Assembly: GCF_900177325.1 (NCBI RefSeq)
Contig: NZ_FXBL01000004.1
Span: 5,213,501-5,277,500, forward strand
Source of the DNA: Mesorhizobium australicum
Lineage (GTDB): Bacteria > Pseudomonadota > Alphaproteobacteria > Rhizobiales > Rhizobiaceae
Direction: 5' to 3'
DNA length: 64,000 bases
A program made the position numbers and the translations under genes. Shown one piece after another: positions 8,918 through 20,960 of the stretch. Each line of letters starts with the position of its first letter. The stretch's first letter is position 1. The notes under the pieces were generated by a model. The model was not told where the DNA came from, searched no databases, and was given only the letters and a program-made list of their open reading frames with translations.

Positions 8918-9718
8918 ATGACCGTCATCCGCTCCGTCGTGTTCAACGTCGCGTTCTACCTGAACCTGATCGTCCAGATGATCGTGTGGACGCCGATCTA
9001 CTTCCTGTCGCCGCGAAAGTTCGCCTGGTTCGTGCCGCGCTTCTGGTCGCGCTCCAGCCTGTGGCTGCAACGCTGGCTCGCCGGCACGAAGTCGCACATC
9101 ACCGGGATGGAGAACCTGCCCGAAGGCCCGTTCATCCTCGCGCCGAAGCACCAGTCCTTCTGGGATACGATCGCCTTCTATCCCTATCTTGAGGACCCGC
9201 TCTATATCCTCAAGCGCGAGCTGACCTGGATTCCCTTCTTCGGCTGGTACATCCAGAAGATGCGGATGATCCCGGTCGACCGCGGCAAGCGCTCGGTCGC
9301 GCTCAAGGCGGTCATCGCCGCGACAAACAAAGAAATGGCGCGCAACCCGCGCCAGCTCATCATCTATCCGGAAGGGACCCGCCGGCCGCCCGGCGACGTG
9401 CCGGACTACAAGCACGGCATCGTCGAGCTCTATGCCGGGCTGAACCTGCCCGTCGTGCCCGTGGCGCACATGGCCGGCCTCTACTGGCCGAGGCGCAAGT
9501 TCCTGCGCCATCCCGGCACCATCGTCGCCCGTTTCCTGCCGCCGATCCCGGCCGGCCTGTCGAAGACCGAGTTCCGCCGCCGGCTGATCAGCGAGACCGA
9601 GGCCGCCTGCGACGCGATCCTGGTCGAGACCGCGACCGGCCCGAACCCGCCGCCCATGCCGCCCACAGCGCAGCGCCGGCTGCAGGAGCTCGGCATCGCC
9701 CTTCCCGCTCAGGGCTGA
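8918..9718 (+). CDS. PlsC-type 1-acyl-glycerol-3-phosphate acyltransferase
   Basis: 266 residues. An N-terminal hydrophobic segment (about 5-27) anchors a PlsC domain. The catalytic HX4D motif is in PKHQSFWDT (about 75-83), the substrate motif is YPEGTRRPPG (about 148-157), and PVVPVAHMAGLYW is a further family block. It probably acylates lysophosphatidic acid or another lysophospholipid at the inner membrane. Start ATG 8918 follows GGGCAGG. The 3-prime end overlaps the convergent ChaC-like gene by 10 bp. PlsC paralogues share motifs, so I give no symbol. Confidence 0.92.
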   Translation: MTVIRSVVFNVAFYLNLIVQMIVWTPIYFLSPRKFAWFVPRFWSRSSLWLQRWLAGTKSHITGMENLPEGPFILAPKHQSFWDTIAFYPYLEDPLYILKRELTWIPFFGWYIQKMRMIPVDRGKRSVALKAVIAATNKEMARNPRQLIIYPEGTRRPPGDVPDYKHGIVELYAGLNLPVVPVAHMAGLYWPRRKFLRHPGTIVARFLPPIPAGLSKTEFRRRLISETEAACDAILVETATGPNPPPMPPTAQRRLQELGIALPAQG

Positions 9719-10236
9719 GGCGGGACCAGCTTCTCCGCCACGCCGTCCAGCCAGTGGTCGCGGATGCCGAGCGCCTTGAGGTGCGCGACGGTGTTGAGCA
9801 CATATTCCTCGTTGGCCCCCGACACACCGACCGCGCCCGACACGCGCCGCGCCGCCTCGTCCACCTCCAGCGCGCCGGCATACTGCTCGTGTCCGCGATC
9901 GACGACATAGGTCAGCGCCGGCACCGTACCGCCGCCGTCGAGCCGCACCGGCAGCAGCCGCTCCAGATAGACCAGCGTCACCAGCTCGCGCGCGCGCAGA
10001 TAGCCGACCACCTCGTCCCGCAGGTCGCCGGGCACCCGGAAGGCGAGCCCGAGGCAGGAGCCGCCGCGGTCGAGCCCCAGCACGAGGCCGGGCCGTTCCG
10101 GCGTGCCCCGATGGACATGCGAGGTGACGCAGAGCGCGCGGCGATAGCCGTGCAGCCGCGCCCGCTGCGTCTCCACATGCGCGAAGCCGGGCCTCCACAT
10201 CAGCGACCCGTAGCCAAACACCCAAAAATCGCCCAT
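9709..10236 (-). CDS. ChaC-like gamma-glutamylcyclotransferase
   Basis: 175 residues from the ATG at 10236, which places the family opening WVFGYGSLMWRPGF at residues 4-17; an upstream in-frame ATG at 10266 adds ten residues. The glycine loop FGYGSL binds the gamma-glutamyl group and the acidic residues in SGANEEYVLNT contain the likely catalytic Glu. ChaC enzymes release 5-oxoproline from glutathione in the cytoplasm. Overlaps plsC tail-to-tail by 10 bp and diverges from the DUF2125 gene. Confidence 0.9.
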   Translation of the reverse strand: MGDFWVFGYGSLMWRPGFAHVETQRARLHGYRRALCVTSHVHRGTPERPGLVLGLDRGGSCLGLAFRVPGDLRDEVVGYLRARELVTLVYLERLLPVRLDGGGTVPALTYVVDRGHEQYAGALEVDEAARRVSGAVGVSGANEEYVLNTVAHLKALGIRDHWLDGVAEKLVPPQP

Positions 10237-10302
10237 ATCGCCTGACCGGATCGTTTGACGGCGCACGACCGCCTTGGACGACCGAGTTAGGAATCCAGCC
10301 CG

Positions 10303-11301
10303 ATGACGTCAAGCGAACAGAACGCCAAACGGACCGCCGCCGCGCAGCGCGGCATGAGCCGGCGCTTCGCCTGGTTCGCCTTTGCCATCGTCGCGGCGAT
10401 CGGCATCTACACGGCCGGCTGGTTCTACGCCGCCCGGCGCCTCGAGACGGCGGTGGCGCAGGCGATCGGCGACGCGCGCGGCAGCGGGGCTGAGGCCGAC
10501 TGCACCAAGGCGCAGGCGCGCGGCTATCCCTTCCGCATCGGCCTGTTCTGCGACGGCATCGCCTATTCCGACCGCCGCTCCGGCATCGCGGTTTCGGGCA
10601 CGGGACTGCGCAGTGCGGCGCAGATCTACCAGCCGGCGCGAATCGTCGGCGAGCTCGACCGGATTTCGATCGATCTCGCCCGCGCAAGGCTGGCGCTCGA
10701 CCTGTCCGACATCCGCTATTCGACCCACTTTGCACGTCCCCTGCCCGAGATCCTCTCGGTCGCCGGCACCGGCCTATCGGCGGCGGAGATCGCCGGCAGC
10801 AAGCTTGCAGCGGCATCGCAGGCGGAATTCCACATGCGTCCGCGCGGCGCCGACATCGACCTCGCCGGAACCGTCTCCGCGCTCCGTCTCGAGCCCTCGG
10901 CGGATATTCCCCCCAACCTGCCGCCTATCGACGGCGAGTGGGACGTCACGCTCAGCGACGGCGTCGCCCGCCTGCGCCAAGGTTCGGACAGCCTGCGCGG
11001 CGTGGCGGGAGAAATCCGCGCCCTGACGGCGCGCTCCGGCACGGCGGGCATCGGCCTCAGCGGGCCGGTCGCCGTCGGTCAGGACGGCCTCGTCGACGCG
11101 GATCTGACGGTCGCGATCACCGATCCCGCGGCCCTCGTGGCGATCCTGCGCAAGGCGTTTCCCGCCATGCGCCCGCAGCTCGGCCAGGCCGAGGTTCTGC
11201 TCACCGCGATGGGCGACAGCCCGCGCCTGCCGCTCTCCATCTCGAAGGGCGAGATGCGCATGGGCTTCTTCTCGATCGGCCGCATCCCGCCGCTCGACTG
11301 A
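10303..11301 (+). CDS. DUF2125-domain membrane-anchored protein
   Basis: 332 residues. A short basic N-terminus (RRFAWFAFAIVAAIGIYTAGWF) forms one membrane helix at about 23-43; the rest is a large presumably periplasmic domain. The cysteine pair in DCTKAQARGYPFRIGLFCDG and the spacing of the C-terminal block (PALVAILRKAFPAM) match the alphaproteobacterial DUF2125 family. Function is unknown. Transcribed away from chaC and convergent with sodC, leaving only 4 bp between stops. Confidence 0.85.
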   Translation: MTSSEQNAKRTAAAQRGMSRRFAWFAFAIVAAIGIYTAGWFYAARRLETAVAQAIGDARGSGAEADCTKAQARGYPFRIGLFCDGIAYSDRRSGIAVSGTGLRSAAQIYQPARIVGELDRISIDLARARLALDLSDIRYSTHFARPLPEILSVAGTGLSAAEIAGSKLAAASQAEFHMRPRGADIDLAGTVSALRLEPSADIPPNLPPIDGEWDVTLSDGVARLRQGSDSLRGVAGEIRALTARSGTAGIGLSGPVAVGQDGLVDADLTVAITDPAALVAILRKAFPAMRPQLGQAEVLLTAMGDSPRLPLSISKGEMRMGFFSIGRIPPLD

Positions 11302-11305
11302 CGCG

Positions 11306-11830
11306 TCAGGACGGCTGCTCGACCACGCCGCAGGCGACCCGGTTGCCGGCATGGCCGGCGGGGTCGCTCGCATAGTCGTCGGGCTCGGCATGCAGGATCA
11401 CCGCCGAGCCGTCGCTGTCGAGCAGCGGATTGGCGCCGCCTTCGCCGAGCGAAAGTTGCGTGGCGAAGAACTCGACCTTCAGCACGCCGTTTCCGCCGAC
11501 ATGGACGTTCGGCAAGTCGCCGGGATGCGGCCCGTTCGCATTGTTGATCCCGTGCTCCTTGCCGCCGGCATAGTGCCCGCCCGCGCTTTTGAAGCCGCCC
11601 GCCGCATCACACGCGCCTGTCTCGTGGATGTGCAGCCCGTGCGACCCGGGCGCGAGGTTGGTCATCTCGACGACGATATGCAGCACGCCGGATTTGGTCT
11701 GCGTGAAGGTGACCGTGCCGTTGTCCGCGCCATCGGCTCCCGCCATCCTCGCCGTGGCCGACGCCTCCTGCGCATGGACCGGGGCACACATCAGGGTGGC
11801 TGCCGCCGCGGCGAATAGAATCCGTGTCAT
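11306..11830 (-). CDS. sodC: Cu/Zn superoxide dismutase, periplasmic
   Basis: 174 residues with a signal peptide (about 1-20, ending VHAQ). It dismutates superoxide in the periplasm. The metal-ligand pattern is complete: HGLHIHETGAC, SAGGHYAGG, HPGDLPNVHV and the C-terminal NRVACGVV; the cysteines in HETGAC and RVACG form the family disulfide. Length is normal for bacterial SodC. The SD is AGGAG 6 nt upstream. A near-match to an EcfG promoter (CGAAC-N16-CGTT, 11860-11884) lies upstream but differs from consensus at one -35 position. Confidence 0.96.
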   Translation of the reverse strand: MTRILFAAAAATLMCAPVHAQEASATARMAGADGADNGTVTFTQTKSGVLHIVVEMTNLAPGSHGLHIHETGACDAAGGFKSAGGHYAGGKEHGINNANGPHPGDLPNVHVGGNGVLKVEFFATQLSLGEGGANPLLDSDGSAVILHAEPDDYASDPAGHAGNRVACGVVEQPS

Positions 11831-11903
11831 GGGTTGCTCCTTCCGATTGTCTCGGGGGCAACGGTCGGGCGACGGGATGGTTCGATTGGCCGAAAAAGGG
11901 AGT

Positions 11904-12929
11904 TCAGTCCGCTTTCATCAGATCGTCGCTGCGCTCGGCAAACGGCAGTCCGAACGAGTTCCAGTAGATGCGTTCGACGCGACCGATCAGATTCTCCGCC
12001 GGGACGGTGCCCCAGACCCTGCTGTCTGCAGAATTGTCGCGATTGTCGCCGAGGACGAAGTAGGATCCGGCGTCGACGGTGAACGCGCGGGTATCATCCA
12101 GGATGCCGTCTTCGCGCTCATCGAGTGTTTGATAGGAAACACCGTTCGGAAGCCGCTCGCGATAGACCATCACCGGGCGCTTGTTGCCGGAGAGTGCCTC
12201 GTCCGTCAGCTCACCCACTCGTTCGCGATCGACAGGCACCCCGTCCACATGCACGACGCCGGCAACCATCTGAATCCGCTCGCCCGGCAACCCGATCACA
12301 CGCTTCACGTAGTCGAGCGACGTGTCTTTGGGATACTTGAAGACGATGAGATCGCCGCGGCGAGGTTGCCTTTCAAACACTCTCCCGACGATGGGCAGAG
12401 TGAGTGGCGCCATGCTGTATCGCCCGTATCCATAAGGCCATTTGGAGGCGGCGACGTAATCGCCGGCGACGATGTTTGGCGTCATCGATCCGGACGGTGT
12501 CGAGAACGGTTGATAGATCAGTGCACGCGCTGACAATCCCACAAGAACGAATGCTGCGAAGAAAATCAGCACTGCGGGAACGACCATCCAGCCGCTCGAA
12601 TACCATCGCGGAGTTTGCGGCCCGAGCGAGATTGCCATCACGCCGACAGCTGCGAAGATCCCAATTGCGAGGAACAGCCAATCGAGGTGGGCTTCACAGT
12701 TCCGAACGAGATCGGAATCGAGCGAGATCGCCCCACTGAAGACAGCGACATACGCTCCAAGCGGAATGGCGATGAAAGCGGACAGAAATCCGACCGCGAG
12801 CCGGCCGCGCCCGATCCAGAGAAGGCCGGCAAAGGGGGTGAAGAAGTAGCTGATGATGGCCGTCGACAGCAATCCGCGACGGCGAAGCGTGGGTTCAGAC
12901 GAAACCGGTGAAGGTCCGCCTGACGCCAT
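11904..12929 (-). CDS. lepB: signal peptidase I with multi-TM N-terminal region
   Basis: 341 residues. The C-terminal half is a leader peptidase domain: nucleophile Ser in FSTPSGSMTPN (about 145), general-base Lys in DYVKRVIGLPGE (about 205) and the box GDNRDNSADSR (about 295). The N-terminal ~130 residues hold about four hydrophobic segments instead of the one or two of a standard LepB, so this is probably an additional, structurally distinct signal peptidase. The usual rhizobial lepB lies near acpS/rnc, not next to the ATP synthase. It ends just after sodC and starts 8 bp before the atpC stop, so read-through from the atp operon is possible. Confidence 0.9.
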   Translation of the reverse strand: MASGGPSPVSSEPTLRRRGLLSTAIISYFFTPFAGLLWIGRGRLAVGFLSAFIAIPLGAYVAVFSGAISLDSDLVRNCEAHLDWLFLAIGIFAAVGVMAISLGPQTPRWYSSGWMVVPAVLIFFAAFVLVGLSARALIYQPFSTPSGSMTPNIVAGDYVAASKWPYGYGRYSMAPLTLPIVGRVFERQPRRGDLIVFKYPKDTSLDYVKRVIGLPGERIQMVAGVVHVDGVPVDRERVGELTDEALSGNKRPVMVYRERLPNGVSYQTLDEREDGILDDTRAFTVDAGSYFVLGDNRDNSADSRVWGTVPAENLIGRVERIYWNSFGLPFAERSDDLMKAD

Positions 12930-12937
12930 CGCCGTCC

Positions 12938-13336
12938 CTACACCGCGTCGTGCAGCGTGGCGAGGTGGTTGAGGAATTCCTCGGCCTTGGTGCGATCCTC
13001 GTCGGTCTTGGCGTCGGCGAGGTCGTCCTTGGCGTCCTGGATGCGGCTCGCGAGGTCGGCCTTGTTGAGGTCGCTGACCGCGACCGCGGATTCGGCCAAA
13101 AGCGTGCAGCCTTCCGGCAGGATGTCGGCGAAACCGCCGAACACCACGTAGCGCTGCTCCGCGCCCGACACCGGCTTCACGGTGACGACACCCGGCTTCA
13201 CCGTCGCCATGACCGGCGAGTGGTTCGCCATCACGGTCATCTCACCCTCGGTGCCGGGGATGACGACGGACTCGACGGTTTCCGACACCAGGAGGCGCTC
13301 GGGCGAGACCAGTTCGAACTTGTAAGCTTCAGCCAT
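12938..13336 (-). CDS. atpC: ATP synthase F1 subunit epsilon
   Basis: 132 residues, the common alphaproteobacterial length. It is part of the central stalk of F1 and inhibits ATP hydrolysis. The N-terminal beta-sandwich pattern (FELVSPERLLVSETVESVVIPGTEGEMTV, then NHSPVMATVKPG) is clear. Last gene of atpHAGDC. It has almost no recognisable Shine-Dalgarno, and the 124-bp gap to atpD contains a large inverted repeat that may tune its expression. Confidence 0.96.
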   Translation of the reverse strand: MAEAYKFELVSPERLLVSETVESVVIPGTEGEMTVMANHSPVMATVKPGVVTVKPVSGAEQRYVVFGGFADILPEGCTLLAESAVAVSDLNKADLASRIQDAKDDLADAKTDEDRTKAEEFLNHLATLHDAV

Positions 13337-13342
13337 GTCGAT

Positions 13343-13458
13343 GGGGGAATAGGGGAGTGGGGCAATAGGGCAGTAGGAAACTCGCTTCCCTGTACCTAAT
13401 GCCGATTTCCCTATACCGCTCTCCCTACTGCCTTATTGCCCTATTGCCTTACTGCCCT
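13343..13458. repeat. inverted and tandem GGCARTA-type repeat between atpD and atpC
   Basis: The atpD-atpC gap is filled by a low-complexity element. GGGCAATAGGGCAGTAGG at 13360-13377 is complementary at 17 of 18 positions to 13424-13441, with a 46-nt loop. Both arms are made of short units of the form GG(C/G)A(A/G)TA(G/A), extended outward at 13343-13359 and 13442-13458. The right arm ends two bases before the atpD stop. Repeats of this kind occur in rhizobial intergenic regions; here the repeat lies inside an operon. Confidence 0.75.
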
Positions 13459-13460
13459 GC

Positions 13461-15987
<2,527 letters not shown>

Positions 15988-16020
15988 GCCGCGCTACCCA
16001 GCCCTGCTTGCTTTACCGGT

Positions 16021-17549
<1,529 letters not shown>

Positions 17550-17550
<1 letters not shown>

Positions 17551-18110
17551 CAGCCGACCTCTTTAAGTGCGAGCTTGAGCGAATTGAGTTTGGTGCGGAG
17601 CGACGTGTCGATCTGGCGCGAGCCGATCTTGACGATCATTCCGCCGAGAAGCGAAGGATCGACGGTCACCGCGATGGCGACGTCCTTGCCGGCGACCGAC
17701 TTCAGCGCCGTCTTGAGTTCCGTCTGCTGGGCGGCTGTCAGCGCGTGCGCCGAAGTCACTTCGGCGGAGACCTGGCCGCGGCTCTCGGCGGCGATCTCGC
17801 GGAAGGAGCGGATCATCGCCGGCACGGCGAACAGGCGGCGGTTCCGCGCCACGACCTTCAGGAAGTTGCCGGTCAGCGCGGAGAGGCCGGCCTTCTTCAC
17901 GATCGCCGAAATGGCGTTGAACTGCTCGTCGGAGGAGAAGACCGGGCTTTCGACCAGGCGCTTCAGGTCGGCGCTCTCGGAGAGCATCTTCTCGAACCCG
18001 TCGAGATCCTTTTCCACAGTCGCGACGGCCTTCGCGTCGGCGGCGAGCTCGAACAGGGAGCCCGCATATCTTTCCGCGACGCCGGAGATGGTCGAACCAG
18101 ACTTAGCCAC
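17550..18110 (-). CDS. atpH: ATP synthase F1 subunit delta
   Basis: 186 residues. The peripheral-stalk subunit that ties F1 to F0. OSCP-family features: N-terminal [16 protein letters not shown] and C-terminal [30 protein letters not shown]. First gene of the atpHAGDC operon; the F0 genes are not in the window, as expected for rhizobia where they are elsewhere. Confidence 0.97.
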
Positions 18111-18172
18111 AGATCGTCTTTTCTCTAGCCTGAGCGGCGCAAGGATTTTCCGCTGGAGTGTGACACTCTGGC

Positions 18173-18201
18173 TAAATCATTGGCCTTGTTGATTTTTTCA
18201 A
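18173..18201 (-). promoter_or_regulatory. candidate promoter of the atp operon
   Basis: On the minus strand TTGAAA (complement of 18196-18201) is followed after 17 bp by GATTTA (complement of 18173-18178), about 60 bp before the atpH start. The -35 matches the housekeeping consensus at 5 of 6 positions; the -10 is weak. A small inverted repeat (GTTGA/TCAAC) overlaps the -35. This is the only convincing site in the 227-bp gap 18111-18337. Confidence 0.4.
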
Positions 18202-18337
18202 CCCGGAAGCGTGGCCTTGCCGCATCCCCCGGCCAAAAGTCGATTGCCGTCTAGCACAGGCTTTCCGGAGTCGCAACACGCCGGGAGGCACGGTTTTGCG
18301 GCAGTTTTGTCGCAGACCCACCTACATCCGCAGACGC

Positions 18338-18733
18338 TCAGGGAACGAGCCCGAACGCGAAGGCCAGCGGCAGCGCCGCCAGCACGATCTCGAGCGTGAG
18401 CGAAATCCAGTTGTAGAGTGTGTTTCCCCGGTCCGACATCATCGAGACGAGGCGCCCGAACGCCGTCAGCGCCCATGACGCGCCGAGCGCGATGTAGAGC
18501 ATCGGCTGGGCGAAGAGGATGCAGGTGAGGCCGAGGCCGAGATAGAAGCCCGACATCGTCGCCCGCGCCTCCGCCAGCGCCTCCGGATGCTCCGGCGTCG
18601 TCTGCAGCCGCAGGATGCGCAGCGACAGGCCGGGCGCGAAGAACAGGATCAGGCCGAAGAGCACGGTGACCACGGCCGACGACCAGGCCAGCCACTCGCC
18701 TTGGCTGAAGGGCCAGGGAAATGCGAATTCCAT
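18338..18733 (-). CDS. small four-helix membrane protein, DUF4345-like
   Basis: 131 residues from ATG 18733, which has GGCGGAGAA upstream. Four hydrophobic segments (about 15-35, 58-75, 78-97, 108-128) and the central motif MSGFYLGLGLTCILFAQPM resemble small DUF4345-type membrane proteins. Catalytic residues are not evident and the function is unknown. It lies alone between the atp promoter region and the racemase gene. Confidence 0.75.
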   Translation of the reverse strand: MEFAFPWPFSQGEWLAWSSAVVTVLFGLILFFAPGLSLRILRLQTTPEHPEALAEARATMSGFYLGLGLTCILFAQPMLYIALGASWALTAFGRLVSMMSDRGNTLYNWISLTLEIVLAALPLAFAFGLVP

Positions 18734-18826
18734 CGTGATTCTCCGCCGGGGATGCAGCCGCCTATCTTGCAAATGCGCGGCGCGGACGCCAGACGCCGCG
18801 GCCGCGGGCAATGCTGATTCCGTGCT

Positions 18827-19522
18827 TCACCCCAGCATGAAATCCACCGCCGCCTGCGCATGCAGGGCAGTCGTGTCGAACACCGGGATGTCGAAATCGT
18901 CCTGCCCGATCAGCATGGTGATCTCCGTGCAGCCCATGATCAGCCCGTCCGCGTAGCCGGCCTGCCGAAGCCGCGCGACCTCCGCCAGATAGGCCTGCTT
19001 GGACGGCACGGTCACGATTCCGCGCACCAGTTCCTCATAGATGATGCGGTGGACGACATCGCGCCCGGCGGAATCCGGCACAGCCGCTGTGATGCCGTGC
19101 CTGTCGCGCAGCCGGCCGGTGTAGAACTCCTGCTCCATCGTGAAGCGGGTCGCGAGCAGGATTGGATGCGTCACGCCCCGGCCTGTCATCGCCTCCGCTG
19201 TCGCATCGGCGATGTGAATGAGCGGCACCGACACCGTGCCCTCGATCTCCGCCGCCAGCTTGTGCATCGTGTTGGTGCACAGCACCAGCGCCTCCGCGCC
19301 CGCGCCCTCCAGCCGCCGGCCTGCCTCGGCCAGCAAAACCCCGGCGCCCGCCCAGTCGCCGGCCGTCTGAAGGGCAGCGATCTCGTCGAAGTCGAACGAA
19401 TACATCAGCAGCTTCGCAGAATGCAGCCCACCCAGCCGCTCGCGAACCCCCTCGTTGATCAACCGGTAGTAGATCGCCGTCGATTCCCAGCTCATCCCGC
19501 CGATCAGGCCGATGGTTCTCAT
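18827..19522 (-). CDS. aspartate/glutamate racemase family protein
   Basis: 231 residues, full length. The pattern TIGLIGGMSWESTAIYYRLINEGV is the typical opening of the YgeA/aspartate racemase group. The two catalytic cysteines are visible in LVLCTNTMHKLA (about 83) and MGCTEITMLIG (about 197). It probably interconverts L- and D-amino acids without a cofactor. Divergent from the Phd-like antitoxin across 64 bp. Confidence 0.92.
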   Translation of the reverse strand: MRTIGLIGGMSWESTAIYYRLINEGVRERLGGLHSAKLLMYSFDFDEIAALQTAGDWAGAGVLLAEAGRRLEGAGAEALVLCTNTMHKLAAEIEGTVSVPLIHIADATAEAMTGRGVTHPILLATRFTMEQEFYTGRLRDRHGITAAVPDSAGRDVVHRIIYEELVRGIVTVPSKQAYLAEVARLRQAGYADGLIMGCTEITMLIGQDDFDIPVFDTTALHAQAAVDFMLG

Positions 19523-19554
19523 GGCACTTGCTCCTCCAAGGCTCGAATCCTATA

Positions 19555-19576
19555 TTGTGACTACATGAGACCACAA
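19555..19576. promoter_or_regulatory. candidate operator of the toxin-antitoxin pair
   Basis: Inverted half-sites TTGTG (19555-19559) and CACAA (19572-19576), 12 bp apart, lie immediately before the antitoxin Shine-Dalgarno. Phd-family antitoxins usually repress their own operon by binding such palindromes, so this is a plausible autoregulatory site; no binding is shown. Confidence 0.35.
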
Positions 19577-19586
19577 GGAGGTCGCC

Positions 19587-19829
19587 ATGAAGACGATGCA
19601 ACTCCGCGAAGCCAAGGCCGGGTTATCAGCGTTGGTCGACGCGGCCGAGAACGGCGAGCCGACGATCATTACCAGGCACGGCAAGCCGGCTGCCGCCATC
19701 GTGTCGATGGATGATGTCAGAAAGCTGCATCCCGACAAGAAGCCGAACTTCGGCGAATTTCTGCTGACATATCCCGGCGGCATCGAGCTTGAGCGAAACC
19801 CGTCATCGTTGCGTGACGTCGATCTGTGA
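19587..19829 (+). CDS. Phd/YefM-family antitoxin
   Basis: 80 residues. The N-terminal DNA-binding part (MQLREAKAGLSALVDAAENGEPTIITR, then HGKPAAAIVSMDD) is diagnostic of Phd/YefM antitoxins. The C-terminal ~35 residues, ending PSSLRDVDL, would bind and neutralise the toxin. SD AAGGAGG lies 6 nt from the ATG. The stop overlaps the toxin GTG start, so the pair is translationally coupled. It likely represses its own promoter. Confidence 0.93.
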   Translation: MKTMQLREAKAGLSALVDAAENGEPTIITRHGKPAAAIVSMDDVRKLHPDKKPNFGEFLLTYPGGIELERNPSSLRDVDL

Positions 19830-20278
19830 GCGGCTATCTCATCGACACATCGATACTGTCGACATTGGCACCGGATCGGCCGCCAATCCCAAGGGAATTG
19901 AGTTCCTGGATCATCGAGCAGGGCGAACGGGGAACGCTCTTCACGTCCGCGATCGTCGTTCTTGAAATCAGACGGGGCATCGCAAGCCTCAAGCGTGCAG
20001 GAGGCTCCATGCGAGCGGAACGTCTCGCAGGGTGGCTTGGATCGATGATCGAGCAATTTGAGGAGAACCTGCTGGCAGTCGATACTGCGGTTGCGATTTC
20101 AGCGGGTGACCTTGAGGATGAGGTTCGAGCAAAAGGCCGTAGCCCCGGCACGGCAGATATTCTCATTGCCGCCACGGCACGCGTGCACGAACTCACCGTT
20201 CTCACCGCAAACGCGCGCCATTTCGACGTCGTTGGGGTCAATCATTTCGACCCGTTCAAAGCCGATCTGCCCCGCTGA
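19826..20278 (+). CDS. PIN-domain ribonuclease toxin (VapC-like)
   Basis: 150 residues, GTG start overlapping the antitoxin stop by 4 nt. PIN-domain acidic residues are visible: Asp7 in LIDTSILS, Glu in VLEIRRGIASL (about 48) and Asp in SPGTADILIAATA (about 110), with a later Asp in NARHFDVVGVNHFDP. VapC toxins cleave tRNA or other RNA. It pairs with a Phd-type antitoxin, a combination common in rhizobia. Part of the accessory islet between atpH and priA. Confidence 0.93.
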   Translation: MSGYLIDTSILSTLAPDRPPIPRELSSWIIEQGERGTLFTSAIVVLEIRRGIASLKRAGGSMRAERLAGWLGSMIEQFEENLLAVDTAVAISAGDLEDEVRAKGRSPGTADILIAATARVHELTVLTANARHFDVVGVNHFDPFKADLPR

Positions 20279-20360
20279 CCTTCACAGGAGGCGTCGCGGG
20301 TCATGTCGACCTGATTTCAGTGACTTTCCAACCGGTACTGGACCTCAGCACGCCCAGGAT

Positions 20361-20960
20361 TCAAAGTGCCGCCAGCCAGTCATGTCGGGGATGGAGCCGC
20401 GTCAGGCACTGCGCGAGCCAGAGCCGCTCCTCTTTCGCCATCTTCGGCAGCGCCCGTTCGAAATCCGCCTCGTCCTTGGCGCGCTGGTGTTTCGCCTTGA
20501 ACAGCAGGACGCCGGCGGGCTTCAGGTAGGGAATGCCGTCGCCGGTCACACCCACCATCTCGGCGCGCGGCCGCGTGATCGTCCTGTCTCTCTTGTAGAC
20601 CCAGGTCGCCGGCGTGCCCGGCTCGATCATCATGTCCGCGCGCCAGCAGCGTTCCGTCGGCTCCTGGCACCAGATCTGGAACACGTCTTCCGCTGGCTCC
20701 ATATCCGCCGGCAGGCTGGCGACGACGCCGTCATGCGCCGTGAAGAACGCCATGCCGCTCAGCGCGGCGCGGAACAGCGGCAGATCCTCCCGCAGCACGG
20801 TGAACTCGATATCCTCGTGCTCCCGCGTCTGTTCTCCAAGCCAAAGGTCGAGCGCCCAGCCTCCGACGACGCACCAAGGCCGCTCGACGCCCGCCAGCCG
20901 TCCCGCGAGTTCGGCCGGATGCCAGGCGTTCCAGGCATCGTCAGGAAGAGCGGCTCTCAC
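20361..20960 (-). CDS. nucleotidyltransferase, aminoglycoside-2''-adenylyltransferase-like
   Basis: 199 residues. WCVVGGWALDLWLGEQTREHEDIEFTV has the GGWALD nucleotidyltransferase fingerprint followed by the acidic pair (ED), as in the PF10706 family. RADMMIEPGTPATWVYKRDR and the Lys in LLFKAKHQRAKDEADF also fit. Substrate is unknown; chromosomal members are not proof of aminoglycoside resistance. Its start overlaps the priA stop by 4 nt, so it is probably cotranscribed from priA. Confidence 0.88.
   Translation of the reverse strand: MRAALPDDAWNAWHPAELAGRLAGVERPWCVVGGWALDLWLGEQTREHEDIEFTVLREDLPLFRAALSGMAFFTAHDGVVASLPADMEPAEDVFQIWCQEPTERCWRADMMIEPGTPATWVYKRDRTITRPRAEMVGVTGDGIPYLKPAGVLLFKAKHQRAKDEADFERALPKMAKEERLWLAQCLTRLHPRHDWLAAL

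Noticed and set aside
11860..11884. EcfG-like promoter upstream of sodC (CGAAC-N16-CGTT)
   Set aside because: The first base of the -35 GGAAC is changed; such near-matches are frequent in GC-rich DNA.
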